Assembly (NCBI GenBank): GCA_029891385.1
Contig: CM057233.1
Coordinates: forward strand, 10,729,460 to 10,793,459
Direction of reading: 5' to 3'
DNA from: Erythroxylum novogranatense
Taxonomy: Eukaryota > Streptophyta > Magnoliopsida > Malpighiales > Erythroxylaceae
Length of the DNA stretch: 64,000 bases
Both the position numbers and the translations under genes were made by a program. The notes beneath the pieces were generated by a model. It was not told where the DNA came from, did not search any database, and saw nothing but the letters and a program-made list of their open reading frames with translations. Positions 1 to 13,480 of the stretch are shown here, piece by piece; the stretch's first letter is position 1, and each line of letters opens with the position of its first letter.

Positions 1-410
1 ATAAAATTACACATTAGTCACTAATATCACCACTTCTTTCAATTGGTAGCTTGGATTTGATTCTAGCTAATTTTTTATTAGATTTTTCCTTTAAAGAATC
101 TTCAAATATTAACTTGAATTAATTTGATGGTGATTTTCTAGTAGAGTTGCTATTTAAAGACTTCTCATTGCCCTTTTGGAGTTTATTCATTGTCTCTTAC
201 TAAAATTTATAGATTTAAACTCCTATTATGCCAAAATTTTCCTCCTACATATTATAGAAATAACCTCATAGGATAGTTTCTACTTCACATATACATACAC
301 TACTTTACTTTTTCTTGATAGGATATAATAGAGCACTCAAATGTTTGTTTGTCTTTTTCAATTTTGTTAAACCATCATTGATTCCATTCATTCGAATTTT
401 GTAATATAAT
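1..410. other. AT-rich intergenic sequence, nothing recognised
   Basis: No open frame of interest, RNA gene or repeat could be recognised here. The sequence is AT-rich and unspecific. Confidence 0.5.
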
Positions 411-3400
411 TGTCATATCCTAGTTTGATTATTGTACTATATAATGTGTTGTACATGCATTTCATAGAGTATGCTTTATTTATGGTATACTATAGTAATT
501 TAAGCATTGAAATGTATTATTTAGGTTATAACGAAGATCACGGAATGAGTCCAAATGAGCTTTAAAAGCCCTGAAATGTGCTTTGAGGATTTAGGTGACA
601 CTTTTGAATAAAATTTGAACGATTTTAGTGAATAGTATTTTTATATGAATAGTAAATCTTGATGAATAGTATTTCTACTTGGATAGTGATTTTCGAACCC
701 AACCTTGAAAATTTGAAAAATACCCAGTTCTAATGATATTGAGATGGATCAAAAATAAGCCCGATCAGATAAATTTTGGAAATTCCAAAAGTTTAGGGTT
801 AAAATGCTCTTTTTGGAATATAATAGGTATTGAGGATTTTAAACCAATTGGAAAGTTTTCAGTATCCAATCAATAACTAGTGACCCTAATTGGAGTATTT
901 CATGGTTAATTTGATGATAAAACGATTGTGGAATAATTTCAAGATTTAATTTGATTAGTTAGTGAAATAAATACATTAAAGGGCAATTTGTTCTTTTTGT
1001 ACTTATTAAAGGCAATTTGGTATTTCTACATGATATTAGTGGATTGATGAGTCATTAGAGATGACCAATGAGAAAATGACGTGTGTGATGAGTCATTAGA
1101 GACAACCGATAAGAAAGTGACTTATGTAAAGCATTAAAGAGTATAAAAAGTATGAATTAAGACATACGTTGATTCATTTGGTGAGTAGCCGTGAGAAAGC
1201 ATCGTTAAAGAGCCCAAAAAATTAAAGAAAAGTAGAGAGAAGCAAGGAGAAATGTTGACCATTTTTGGAGAAAGGAGGGAAGAGAGAGAAAAAAGGAAAG
1301 AAAAGAAGAAAAAGAAGAGGACGTTTTGACTATGGCATAGAGAAGTGTTCCAAAGAGATTTTCATGCTCTTCTACCTCCTCCAATCAAGCATCCAACAAG
1401 ATCCCATACCCATCCAAGTAAAGAGGAACAAGAAAATGGTTGGTAAGATCATTAATTTTGCTAAAAAATATTGATTTGTTGGTTTATAGTTGAGTTTTAG
1501 TTTTGAAGGCGTGAATTGCACCCTTTTGATGTGATACGATGGTTTTATTGCATTGGAAGTAATTTGGAGAAGAAAATTCAAGAAAACTAATGTGTGAAAC
1601 CTTAGTCAAAGGTGAGATCTATTGCCTAATATTAGTTTTCCATTAATGAAAGAAAAACCATGGAAATGATTAGATGAGTTTTCAACCAAGGTTAAGGTTT
1701 TTAAGGTGTTATGATCCAAATCTATTTTGGTAATTTATGATGTTCATAACATGATTTTGATGCTAATGAAGTAAAGAAACGATTTGGAATTGGTTTTGGT
1801 TGAAATTCAGCCAAAGGTGCTTGATTTTGTAAAATTTATTAATGAAATTTTACCGCTTAAATGTGTGTATTAAAATGTCATGGAAGTAAATTTGGATTGG
1901 TTTTAAGTGTTAGAAATCAAATAGAATGGAATTGGAAAAGTTAAATGTCAAATATGTTAAGTTTAGCCTTAAGGGCATTTTTGCTATAAAAGTATGGTTG
2001 TGATGTAATGACCATGTAAATGTGATTAAGGATGGTTATTATGTGTATTTTTGGTATTGGAATTATTAAATGAAGTGTTGTGTTATTATTTGGAGGAAAA
2101 AAAATTAGTATATAGAGTGTATGTGGAAAGTAATGAAGTTGATATGGTTTATGGTGTATTTAATTACAAAATGTATTAAAGAGTTGAATGTATTCGTATT
2201 ATGTTTTTTAGATCAAAAAACTAAATCAACTGAAGGATTTCGAAGTGGTGAAAAGGCAATTAGCAAGTTGAGAGTGTATTTTAATTGTTTTATATGACTA
2301 AATTCTTTACAAAAGAATTGATGATACATGAGTGTACTTTAAATTGATTTTATGCAAATGAACATTTATGTTGAGTTTTATGTAAATGATATTTTACAAG
2401 TGAATATTGCTAGCATAAGATTATGCTTTAGCATTATATGAGTTGTAAATTGAAAGTTAATTTTTGTATGATTGGAATTTACATTGAAATTATGCATTAA
2501 ATTGAATGATTATGAATCCTCTCATAATTGATTAAGATAATAATCTGAATTGAAAAAGTATAAGTTACTTTTGCCTATAGTACACTGTTAGTCTTTATAC
2601 ATGTTATGATATATGTTTATAGTTGTTAACTTATTATGAGTAAGCGATGTAGAACCAACTCCGTAAATAGTAGTTAACTAACCATAGGTAAGCGATATAG
2701 AATCAACTCTATGACTTGTTATAGGGAAGCAATGCAGAACCAATTCCGTAACTATTAGTTTATAGTGGTTAACCTCTTATGTGTAACGGATGCAGAACCA
2801 ACTTTGTAAGTAATATTTAAATAGTTGAGAGTAAGCGATACAGAACCATCTCTGTAACTTTATGCCTAGTGTACTGTATGGTAAAGAAATTAGTTGTGGG
2901 TTATGTTAAGTAAGAAAATTCATGAAATTTATTAATGCTACCAATATTTATGTTAAAAGTAATTTGAGAAGCACCATATGGTACCAATTCTAGTGGTTGG
3001 CTTATTTTCAGTATAAAAGTTTTCAAAAAACTTATTGCCACCACTATTTATTGTTTAAGGAAAATAGAAAATGGAAAATGGAAACTTGTATATTATAAGT
3101 TTAATGTCGAAAAGCATTTTGAAATAGTATTTTAGAAAATTTGAAATTGTGTTTTACGAAATGTTATGTTATCATATTTGATGATGCACAAATGAATTAT
3201 TGTGGCAAATATTTTTACCATGAGTTTTATTGTTATATGAGACTATTTCAGTTATGTTGGTATAAAAAGTTTAATTTTTTAGTAAACTGATTAACACTCA
3301 CTGAGCTTATTAGCTCACCCTTATTTTTATATTTGTAAACAAACCACCCCAGGTATGTGTATAGGTGCTATAGTAATTGGGACTCTACCACAAGATTAGT

Positions 3401-3700
3401 TGTATCGTCGGGTGTTGTTGTGCCTATGTTATCTTTCTTATGTATGTGTTTGCTTGAAATCGACTTGTATTTATGCTTTAAATTATTTTGGAAAGGGCTT
3501 AAAAGTTTGATATTATAAATAATTGTGGGATTGTAAATATCTTTTTCTTAATGAACTACGAGGGCTTTGATCCTTAATGATGTTTTTAAAATGTTTTGAA
3601 TTGTATGTTTGTGATTGCTTGTGATGTGGACCTGAGGTCCCATTCTAAAAGTTGAGATGATATATGAAATATTATAAGTGTTTTAAAATGTGTTATGTAA
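411..3700 (+). mobile_element. Probable solo LTR of a Ty3/gypsy (Tekay-like) element
   Basis: There is no coding potential over 3.3 kb, but the layout matches the long LTRs of Tekay-type elements, including the one at 48785-51435. A TGTCATATCC-type start lies near 411. A block of short repeats spelling 'gatgtagaaccaactccg' lies at 2641-2865. Near 3297 a stretch reading 'cactcactgagcttattag' then 'ctcaccc' is followed by an 'aggtatg' segment. The corresponding part of the Tekay LTR reads 'tctcattgagttcgcaaa', then 'cacccaaaattgc', then 'caggatcgat'. I saw no PBS, coding region or second LTR nearby, so solo LTR is an inference. The 3' boundary (about 3.6-3.76 kb) and target duplication were not resolved. 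Confidence 0.38.
2641..2865 (+). repeat. Five-copy degenerate short repeat (GTAAGCGATGTAGAACCAAC type)
   Basis: Five units spaced about 40-55 bases apart share a core of the type 'aagcgatgtagaaccaac' followed by 'tccgtaa' or 'tctgtaa'. The units are diverged and the spacers contain 'gttaac' or 'tagtta' stretches. The block lies inside the probable solo LTR, where Tekay-type LTRs often carry family-specific iterated motifs. Confidence 0.6.
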
Positions 3701-3759
3701 GGTTTCAAAATTTTGGAATCTTATAAAATTAGTCGTTATTTTGCCTAAAAAATTAAAAA

Positions 3760-6700
3760 AAAAAAGTTCCCACTATTTTATGTGCTTTAACTTTAGAGTA
3801 TAGGAGGGTTTTAACAGTTAAATAGCTTGACTTTGCGGGAACCTTTCAATTAAGTTAGATATCCGATTAGGCTACCGTGAGATCGTCAGGAGGGCTCCAC
3901 TCGGGTCTCAAAAGGGGAACTCTAGTAGTAACCACTCAATATTATCTTAATCCCCCCATACTGTAACTAATAGTATCCTAATGCCAAAAGTTATTAATAT
4001 CTTCAAATTCAAATATTTTCGCTTATCCACTAACATATTTACCCCATTGGGACCTCAAAAAAGCACCACTATAATGTACGAGAAATTATCCATTCGTGTT
4101 CCCTATATGGAAGGTTCATGTAAAATAATTAAGGACAATACTAAATATTATGTCAAAAATTAATTATTAGATATGGTAGGTATACCATATAATAAAGACA
4201 AAATAAAATAGTAACCTTATATTTAATCTAACACCTTAAATACAAATTTTAAAAAGTTATAACATAACACCTTTATATACTATATAGCTCAAATAACAAA
4301 TATTTTCATAGTATCTTCACTTATATAATTAAAGATAGTTAAAGTTGACAATTAAAAATTAGAAATATTTGAGAAAAATAATATTATAAAAATGTTTTAA
4401 TTGTTTCATATTGTATCAAAATCAATATATACCATATTAAAAGAAAATAATAAAATAATTATTTATAACAAATTCTAATTTACAAATATTTTGAAAAAGA
4501 AGGTGAAGAATAAATAGTAAGAAAGAAGTGAAATTGGCATTGGACAATAATGGATTTGAGTCCTCAAATTTTTAGTGGATGATTTGTTGGTGCTAGTAAA
4601 AGGATAAAGGTGTTTTGTCATTATGCTTTCAACCTCTATTTATGACTTCTTGGAGCAAAGTAGCCTATTGCTTCTGTGCACCAGATCAAAATAAAAATTA
4701 GAATTTAAGGATATATTAAATAATTAATTTTTAAGTAACATTTATATGATCAAATTAAGTTTTTTTCTTAAATTTAAGTATCACAATTGCATTTTTTTGC
4801 AATTAAAGAGAGGAAGTGTTTAGCCAGTAATCTTTTCCTCTACATTCCTCTCCTTGTTCTATTTTTCTTATGTTCATAGTGATAAATTCAAGTGATTATA
4901 TTTATCAATTTAAAAATTATTATTGGGGACCATTTTCTCTTTTTGCATATATCCATGTTTATCATATGGGAGGATAATAAAACTCATTAAAATGATGTAT
5001 TTGAGACAATTACTCAACAATGAGTGTGATGGTGACATATTTAACAAAAATAACTTCATCAAAATAATATAAACAACACCTCACCTACAAAGATGAACTA
5101 TTATGCAAAAAGAAACTAAGAAATGAAGAATATGCAAGCAATAAACCCTATACAAAAATAAACACAAAATAATCATAAAGTAAATTAATTGAATATAAAT
5201 TCTTTTAGAATGTATATTCCACAATAATCAATAATCAAAAGCATGCAACAATTTGAGGAATCAAACAAACCCTAATATGAATAAACTAAGTTTATAACCC
5301 AATAAATTTTTTAGATTACATAATAAATAGACTTTTAATGCTAAAGAGCTTAAAGTATATAAAAGAAATAGAAGAGGAAAATTAATCAACCACAAGCCTT
5401 AATTGAGTCGAATGAAGATTGAAAATTGAGTTAGACAACAAAAGATAAGAGTTGAAATTTATATTATATTAGGATTCTTTATTAGATAGAAAGTTACAAT
5501 AGGCGAAATATGTTATTCTAGTTTACATATGTTACTTTGGGTTTGGGAACTAGAAATCAAGGCGTGCGAATAGATATGTAACCAACATTTATTAATATTT
5601 GCTTATTTGGTTGTTAGTAGTAGATAAGCTAAGAATTATAAATGTTTGGCTTTTAGATAAGATAAGGATTGAAAAATCTAGAAAGGATTTTAAATAATGC
5701 CGAATTTTATTCCCAAGATAATGCATATGTAACTTGGAATCAGATATTAAAATAACAAATAAACAATTGTAAATAAATCTTTTCTTTATGTTTCGTCTCA
5801 ACCAAAACTCTTTATTTGAAAATTTAAGATTAGTCTATTTACTTATATAATACATCATTTTGGATATTATTATCAACATTGCACATTACTTTATTTTATT
5901 TTATTTCAATGATTTTATATCATTAAAAAGTTCATTATGGTTTTAATTTTATTCTTATTAAAATCATAAACAATTATTTAAAATTTAATAATTTGTTGAA
6001 TCATTAAAATAATTTTAATTATTTATTTATTAAATACAAAATTTAATTAATTAATAATAATAAATATTTTAATTATTTCTTCACAAAATCAATGATATAA
6101 TAATCAAACATAAGTAAAAATTGTCAATACCATTCTTAATATTTGATACCAAACACTGGTGTAACTATTAACTTTTATAATTCCATTTCTAGTGCTTGTA
6201 TACCAAAACATATAATCAATAATTTCATTCTCATTTCTATTCCCACTAGTTGTTTAGGACTTCTAGAAATTTTTTTTGAATGGGATTTAAAATTTTTAAG
6301 AACCCTTTCCTAATAGAATAATGGTTTTAAGAACTCTATATTTATGTGTGTACTCAACCCTTCAATAATAATAAGCAATCTTGAAAATTTTCTACAATTT
6401 TGACTTTTTAAAAATATGTCATGCTTTCTTTTAAGAGTGATTTTTATGCCTTAGGAGCAAAATTTCAGGAACCTAAATCCTAATTTCTAGCCTAATGTCA
6501 ACCAGCTACTAGTTAATAGTTGTTCTATTTGTCCTACTCACTTTCTTACCTTCAAAAGCCAATAAATTACCTTACCCGGACTTCATTTCCTCTCTCAATA
6601 TCCAATTTTCTTTTAGTTTTCAATCAACGATAATTTAGGGAGACTAATGTGCATAGGATTCTTTATAAAGGGTCTACAGAGTTTTATCCCTAAGAGGAAC

Positions 6701-7200
6701 ACATTTAGAATTTCATGTCAGTAGGTCTCTGATGTGATAATGTTAATCCTGTTTTGATTAACGTCAGAGGAAAATTGTTTGATATGACATTCATGTGACC
6801 CTCCCTCATGTCATGTCATATTCAAGTTGATTTGGACTTGATTTGAGAAATTAATAGCTTTGAAGATTTTAACTAAAAGATTAATACAAATGTTTGATTA
6901 AGAAAATGCTATAGTAAGAAGATAAAAAATATCTTAATTTCTAATATTTACAGGTTTGGTAGTTTTCCAGCCGGTAAACCCTCCCCATGCTTAAGATATC
7001 CAATCTGCTCAGGTGAAACAAAGTTAAAGGAGGTCCTGAAGATGAATTCTGTCAAGCAAGCAGAACCTGTAGAATCACTTTATCAGCTAAAACCTATGCT
7101 TCACTGGTGTGCAAAATATACATATAGTGTATTACTTTGGCAGCCTAACGCAATCAGATTAACTAAATGGCCATTGTAATCTTGTATTAATATTAATCAA
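3760..7200. other. AT-rich intergenic region, no gene recognised
   Basis: Only short random frames are present. Runs of A/T dominate, especially 5880-6080. No transposon domain, tRNA or convincing terminal repeat was found. The last few hundred bases (about 7000-7369) are downstream of the receptor kinase gene and probably hold its 3' UTR and polyadenylation signals. Confidence 0.5.
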
Positions 7201-7369
7201 CAGGTCGACAGCATTAAGACCCAATTTTGGTAGAGCAAGGAATGACATACAAACATATCCTTTGCTTTAACACTCAACAGCAGCATAGTCAAAATGAATC
7301 ATGTAAAATGATGCTACATTTACATGCGAAGACACAAAGCAAAAAGTGGGTCTCATATTTCTTCAATTT

Positions 7370-10300
7370 TTACACGGGAACAGAGTCACCATCGGATGTA
7401 GGAAAGTTTGCAACTGGAATATGCATATTTGTGTCCAAGGACTGAAGTGCTCTTACGACTTCAAGCATAGATGGCCTTTTCTCGGGCATGACAGAAGTGC
7501 AACGAATAGCAATGTCTAATGCGCCAAGCATCTCTTGTCGCGACAAGTTGGCAATCTTAGGATCGAGGACTTGGAGTGCTCCACCGGCAATGTTGATTTT
7601 CCTTCGAACCCACTTCACAATATCAAGAGATGAAGTTGAGTCTGCTTGATCAGCTTGTCTGCCAGCTATCAACTCTAGTAGCACAACACCAAAGCTGTAA
7701 ACGTCCCTTTGTTCAGTTGCTTTCTTATCGTATGCATTCTCTGCAATCAAGCAAACAGCTATTTCAGCTGCTACAGAATATATGTTTTCTACAAGCAACT
7801 GGACAAATAATGATTGAACTGATTTAAGTAAAACTGACTGGAAGAACAAAGAAGATAGATTACACACGTCATCCAAACTTTCATATGGAGAGGAAACATC
7901 ATCTTCAAAAGACATCCAAGTAATTGACATTCAGCAGTGAACTAATAGATAAACTTGAGAAAATCAAAGCTAGATTTAAATCTACTTTTAAGATACACAT
8001 AAGCAGTTTGATCTGAAGTAGAAGTAAAGAAAAGCTGAACTAGAGTTTCTATGAATGCCAAGTACTGTTTCACAATGTGGAGCTGGCGCATATCAATTTG
8101 GTGTAAAGAAGATTACCAGGAGCACTGTAGCATGAGCATGTAAGTTCTGAAGAGATTGTGGACTGAAATGCAGCTTCACCCACAACTCGGTCGAGAGCAA
8201 AATCTGTCAGCTTAGGATCAAAATTCTCATCCAAAAGAATATTTGTTGACTTGAGATTTCTGTGAAGTAAATGAGGAGTGTAGTCCTTGTGAAGATATGA
8301 TAATCCTTGAGCAACTCCAATGGCAATCCTCATTCTAACACTCCAAGGCAACTGAAAATCTGATCTCCCTATCATATCCCCTAAGCTTCCCTTCTGTAAA
8401 TAGTCATAGATTAGAAAAATGGATTCATCTGAATGACAAAAGCCAAGAACTTTGACAACGTTTTTATGCCTGATCTTAGCTAATGTCTTCACTTCAGACT
8501 TCAAAACTTTCCAAGGTTGGCTCCCTATATTGACTAGCTTCTTGACAGCAATCAGTTCACCACTAGGTAATGTAATGATGTATACTCTACCAAAAGCCCC
8601 ACCTATTCCCACAGCACTTTTCTCATCCATATGAAAAATCAGATCATGTTCAGTAACTCTAAGAGGATAGAAAAACACTGAACGCCAACCATCCATTTGT
8701 GCCATTTGAGATTTCCGTTTAGAGGATCGATGGAATACGAAGAAACCAGCAGCAACAAGCAAGATCCCAACACCAAATGCTATAGAAATCAGGGCACATG
8801 TCAATGTACTAATGCCACCAGAACTCCGATCTCTTTGTGACTCATCGGAACAGGAATTGGGCAATCCAGGACCACAAAGGCCAGGGTTTCCTTCCAAGTA
8901 TGAAGCAGGGAGACCCGAAATTAGAGCAGAAGGCACTTTTCCAGATAGATGATTAAAGGATACATTAAAGAGAGCAAGTTTCAAATTTTGAAGCTCTTGT
9001 GGGATTGAACCGGTAAGATTGTTATCAGATAAATCGAGGTAAGTTAGTACTGGCAAATCAGCGAGTGATGATGGAATTTCCCCGATAAGACTATTGCCTG
9101 CCAATGACAATGACACCAACTTTCTGCATTTTTTCAGCTCAGGAATATATCCAGAAAGGGAATTGTGGGAAAGGTTTATGATACTCATAGCTGGAGAATC
9201 ACAAAAATTTTGAGGTAACTCACCGTAGAAGCCATTAGCAGATGCAGAAAATCTATATAAGCTCTTAACTAAGCCAAGACCTTGGGGGATCCTACCACTG
9301 AAGCTGTTGTTATCTATTTGAACTTGTTCCAACTGAGATGCCTCAGATATTGTATCCGGTATTTGACCTGAAAATCTATTGTTTTCAGCTCTGATAAGCT
9401 TAATTTTGGTCAACGACCAAAACCCAGCTGGTAAGTTACCAGAAAAATCGTTGTTTTGAATTTGAAACCTCTCAAGATTCAAGCATTCTGTAATTGAGTT
9501 GGGAACTGAACCATTGAAGAAATTGGTGTGGAGACTAAGGTTTATGAGACCCTGCGAGCTACATATACCATTTGGGAAAGGCCCCGAGAGTTGGTTCTGT
9601 GAAACGTCGAAAGACACTAGTTTCTTGAGAGAGGACACTAGTGTTTGAGGAATCGTACCACTTAGATTGCTCTGTGACAGGTCCAAAATGGTTAAACTTT
9701 GCAAACCCACGAGTGAATCTGGAATTAGACCATAAAAACCGGAGCTTTGCAAGAAAAGCTGCTCAAGTTTCTCAAGCTTTCCAATATCAACAGGAATTTC
9801 ACTCACCAAATATGCATTTTCGGACAAATCGAGAACAAGAAGTTCGGTGAGATTCCCAAAAATGAGCGGAACATTACCTGAAAGCAAGTTGCTTCCCAAG
9901 TTGAGTACTTGCAGGTTAACCAGTGAGCCAATCCCTTCTACTATCTTTCCTTCGATGTGGTTCTTGCTAAAATCAAGAACCTTTAAAGATTTAAACTGAG
10001 AAATCTGATCTGGGATTGTACCCCAAATAAGGTTTTTGCTTAGATTCAAACTCTCCAAGGAACTACATTGAGCGAGGTGAAGAGGAATGGGCTGATTAAA
10101 AAAGTTGTCAGCTAGATTTAGAAGAGTCAAATCTGTAAGCTGACATATTGAAGAAGACATTTCACCAGAAAGATTGAGACTTTGAAGTTTAATGGAAGTT
10201 ACAGAGAGTGAAGGTGCAGGAGTGCAGGTGATTCCCGTCCAGTTGCAATGATGCATGTTGGAGTCATTGGACCAGCTTGCAAGAGAGTTCTTCGGGTCTA

Positions 10301-10415
10301 CTATGGATGCTTTGAAGTTGAGAAGAATATCTGCTTCACTAGCAGCCCCACTTCGTATGTAGAGTGTGAAGATGATAGAGAGAGCAAGGGTGTATCTGCA
10401 AGTGTCTGCAGCCAT
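7370..10415 (-). CDS. Leucine-rich repeat receptor-like protein kinase, probably catalytically inactive (At5g06940 type)
   Basis: Two exons, 10415-8117 and 7740-7370, are separated by a 376-bp GT-AG intron. Joining them restores the SCYSAPE kinase motif across the junction and gives 889 aa, close to the family length. In order: signal peptide (about 1-26), LRR N-terminal cap with its paired cysteines (about 27-64), some 18-20 leucine-rich repeats (about 73-500), a closing CGPG-type cap (about 513-522), one membrane helix (about 537-561), then a cytoplasmic kinase-like domain (about 590-875). The ATP-site lysine (K625 in IAVKK) and a helix-C glutamate (E641) are present. The catalytic loop reads HRN (718-720) instead of HRD, and the metal-binding DFG reads DFA (738-740). 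The protein should therefore sit in the plasma membrane and signal, if at all, through partners. The start was chosen because it opens the signal peptide and follows a CT-rich leader. The frame is intact. The ligand is unknown. Confidence 0.95.
7741..8116 (-). other. Intron of the LRR receptor pseudokinase gene
   Basis: The donor reads G|GTAATC after the codons for Ala-Pro. The acceptor reads TTGCTTGATTGCAG|AG. The split codon becomes Glu, restoring the conserved APE of the activation segment. Open frames running into this stretch from both exons are read-through artefacts. Confidence 0.9.
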
Positions 10416-10445
10416 TGAAGAGAGAGAGAGAAAGAGAGAGCTTAG
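10416..10445 (-). promoter_or_regulatory. CT-rich 5' leader (pyrimidine patch) of the receptor pseudokinase
   Basis: On the minus strand the bases just before the ATG form an almost pure CT run (CTCTCTCTTTCTCTCTCTCT type). Such pyrimidine patches are common in plant 5' leaders and core promoters. Any effect on this gene is inferred. Confidence 0.5.
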
Positions 10446-10559
10446 CTGTGCTTCTTCTCCAATCTTCCCTATATATCACTGAAATGAGACTGAAAAGGGC
10501 CGAAAGCAGGAGAAGAGTATGCCTAGATGATGTCAACTGGTTGAGAGCAGAGCATACAT

Positions 10560-13480
10560 AAGTACGTACCTAAAGATATTACTGTTAAATTAGTTTCTCC
10601 TTAATTTTTACCATTCCACAATTAATAATAACGTCAATTTAGACTCATACCCAAAGTTGTCAGTACGGTATTGACATTGGTACGTATCAATAAGTCCTCA
10701 TCTCACTCTATAGAACAGTTGTCTCATCTTCTTAGTCAGATTAATTGTATCACTCTTTACACATTTTATTATACTTCAATGAGTTGTCTCTCTTCACTTC
10801 GCTGGTAATTGTTTCACCTTAATACCTCCAAATCCATGCTTATCGGTCTCAGTCCATAAATTTAATATAAGACGAAGAAAAGGTCCCGACCCTTTTTGTT
10901 GATTGAATGGAGACATTATAGTACATGCAACACCCCAGTACTAAAGGCTTCATAAGTTACGTTGTCCGTATGTATCAATTAAAGCCAGAAATGGCCAACC
11001 TAATGCAACCGGCAAAGTTCCATTATTGGAGTTGTTGTTTTCTCATTGTTTTCTGTTTTGTACATATAAGTATAAAAGTCAACCTGATTAATGGCAGAAG
11101 CAGTTATACCAAGTTCTTTTTCTAGGAATTCCAAAAGGCAAAAGCTAAAGGTCTCTGAATCAGCTGGCATAGGAGAGAAACCAGTATCCATGTAGTCCCG
11201 TTCGTAAGCAGCTAACCAAATTTTTTGTTTATACAGGTCGTCTGAGCTGGTGATTAAGAAAGTATAGAAAACAAAATACGAGCTTTGAAGTTGGGAACAA
11301 AAGGGGGTGCAGAAAAAGTCTCCCCGTGAATGAAAAGGGCAAAGACAAAACAGGAGACGGAAGAAAGAGACATTAATCTATGTACGACGACAAGAGCACC
11401 AATTACTAACACAGGTCAACATAAGATGCCCTTTTGTCCTTTTGTTTCCCAAGTAACTCAGTAGGTTGTGTAAAGGAATAGAGAGAGAGAGAGAGCAGTG
11501 CAATGTCAGTGCCTAGTCACGGCATTCTGCATTGGACATAGGTACTAGAGATCACCGATGAGGAGAAGGAGAGGTTAGTTGGAGAGGAGCTGGCTCATCT
11601 TTTACTGTAGCGGCTGACCACCTTTGACTTTCACTAAACTCCAACGGATAAAACAGTGGTCCTTCGAAATCCAACGACTGGTGGATTTTGTCAAGGTGAA
11701 AAGAAGATTGAATGTATCCAATGACATTATTTACTTTGTTTCATGCAACTGGAAAGTCTTAAAAGTACTTTCCCCGGGGGGAAGGGGAAAGAAGGAAAAG
11801 GTGAAAACTAGGATTTGACTTGGAAATTTTGGAAAAAGAAAAAAGTGGAAAGGACGACCATAATTGCATCCTCTGCCAAAAGATGGTGTGAATACTGAAG
11901 TCTGCATCAACCAGCATCCCATGTAACTTGTCGCCCAGTGAACAGAACTACAGATACAGAAAGCACCCCTCCAAGAAATTACATGGTGAAGTTTCATTTT
12001 ACGAGCTTTGCTCAACATAATAAAATGATGAAATTAGACTCTCCTGATAGGTCCAATTGACATAATTACGTGCTGAACATGGTCAACTAATAATCAACAT
12101 TCTGATGTTCAGTAGCCAAAATAGATGCTTGTCATGATTTGATATCACCGTGGGATATGACCCTAAGATTTTTCCAGTGAAATAATAATAGAGCAATTCA
12201 GTATTTAAAATGGTATCTTGGTCAATTGATACCAATTGGGTCCAATCCCAATTCACCATACAACAGAAGCCATATATTAAAACACAGATCACCATGTACG
12301 TCTTGGGATCATGATCTTTAATTGTCCTTCAAACGTGGTTTCCTCCATCCCACGAAGATGTCAACAACAAGAAGAAGAAGAGAAGCTCTTTAATTACCAT
12401 AAACAATGGATACTTTGGTGCGCTTCCTCAGTTTCACCTCACCATATTCGATAAAAGTTGCATGGGTATGCTCAATAGTCAACGATAGAAGAGGCTTATT
12501 CTAAAGTATCCAGGGTCAAGAAAACATTTTATATATCTATATTTGTATTCGGCGAGGTGATGTTTGTTATATGTTGAGAAGCACCCAAGTCCCAACAAGG
12601 AATTGGAGGAGGTCCAGACATAATGACTGTGGGGGTTAAGTGATCAAATTCCACTTAATTGCATTGAAGAAAAAGAGGAAACAACGCAATTATATACACT
12701 CAACAGTAACACCAGCAGCATTGCTTTCAGTAGACGGTAGGGTGGTGGTGGGGACGATGCTCTCCATATTTTCTTGTTGCGTTGGCCCATTGCACTTCAT
12801 TGCTTGTTAGTTGTTTCGCAACACATCTTTATACGTAACATGATTCAATCTAATATGTATTTACTTTTCATGTCAATTTATCGTCTGCCATTTACTTGAA
12901 ATACAAGTTTAAAAGTATACGTAAATGGTGTAGTTTCAATTCAACTACTGTGTAATATGAGATCCTATCCTTGTCCAAAACTTGCATAATTAGTTGAAGT
13001 TTAGCTGAAAGATATATCAAAGTCCATGATTTCAGTTACCTCAACAGCTTACTCACGCGTAACCATCGTTCCAACCCCAGAAATGGTGTAAGTTGATCTG
13101 ACAAAATTCACATACTTTTAATTTCCGGGACTTACAAATCATTCTTCTCATCGGTTCAACTTTATGCAAAGATTGTTCATTTTTCCCTTCGTAGCCTGTG
13201 ACAAGACACACGTAGCGCGCATGTCCATCAACAACCTTGACACTCTTACAGTCTGCATTCCCGTAGGCTTATTTCCAATCGACGGTGAGAACTTATATAG
13301 AAAATTATTAGACGCAATCATATCACACATTCAATTCAAACCCCACTTAATTAAGTTTTCTTTGGAAATTAACTAAAGTTTCCATTAACCGTAGTAAAGC
13401 TATCCCAACATTACAATGAGTTCACAAAAATGATACAAATGACTAAATTACAATCCAAAAGTTACAAGTTCTATCTATTT
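10560..13480. other. Upstream region of the receptor gene; no second gene found
   Basis: No protein with a recognisable domain, no RNA gene and no clear transposon ends were found in these 2.9 kb. A short GA microsatellite lies at about 11483-11496. The first 1-2 kb presumably include the promoter of the minus-strand receptor gene, but I could not pin a TATA box. Confidence 0.5.

Noticed and set aside
7370..7930. A 186-aa open frame as a separate minus-strand gene
   Set aside because: Its C-terminal 122 residues are exon 2 of the receptor pseudokinase. The N-terminal part is intron read-through upstream of a clear GCAG acceptor at 7741.
10339..10536. Short minus-strand frame overlapping the receptor start
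   Set aside because: It is in a different frame of the leader and signal-peptide region and has no domain; the intact receptor frame explains the sequence.
11624..12018. Overlapping frames of 64 and 95 codons on both strands
   Set aside because: They are antisense to each other, have no recognisable domain and no splice or codon pattern to support either.
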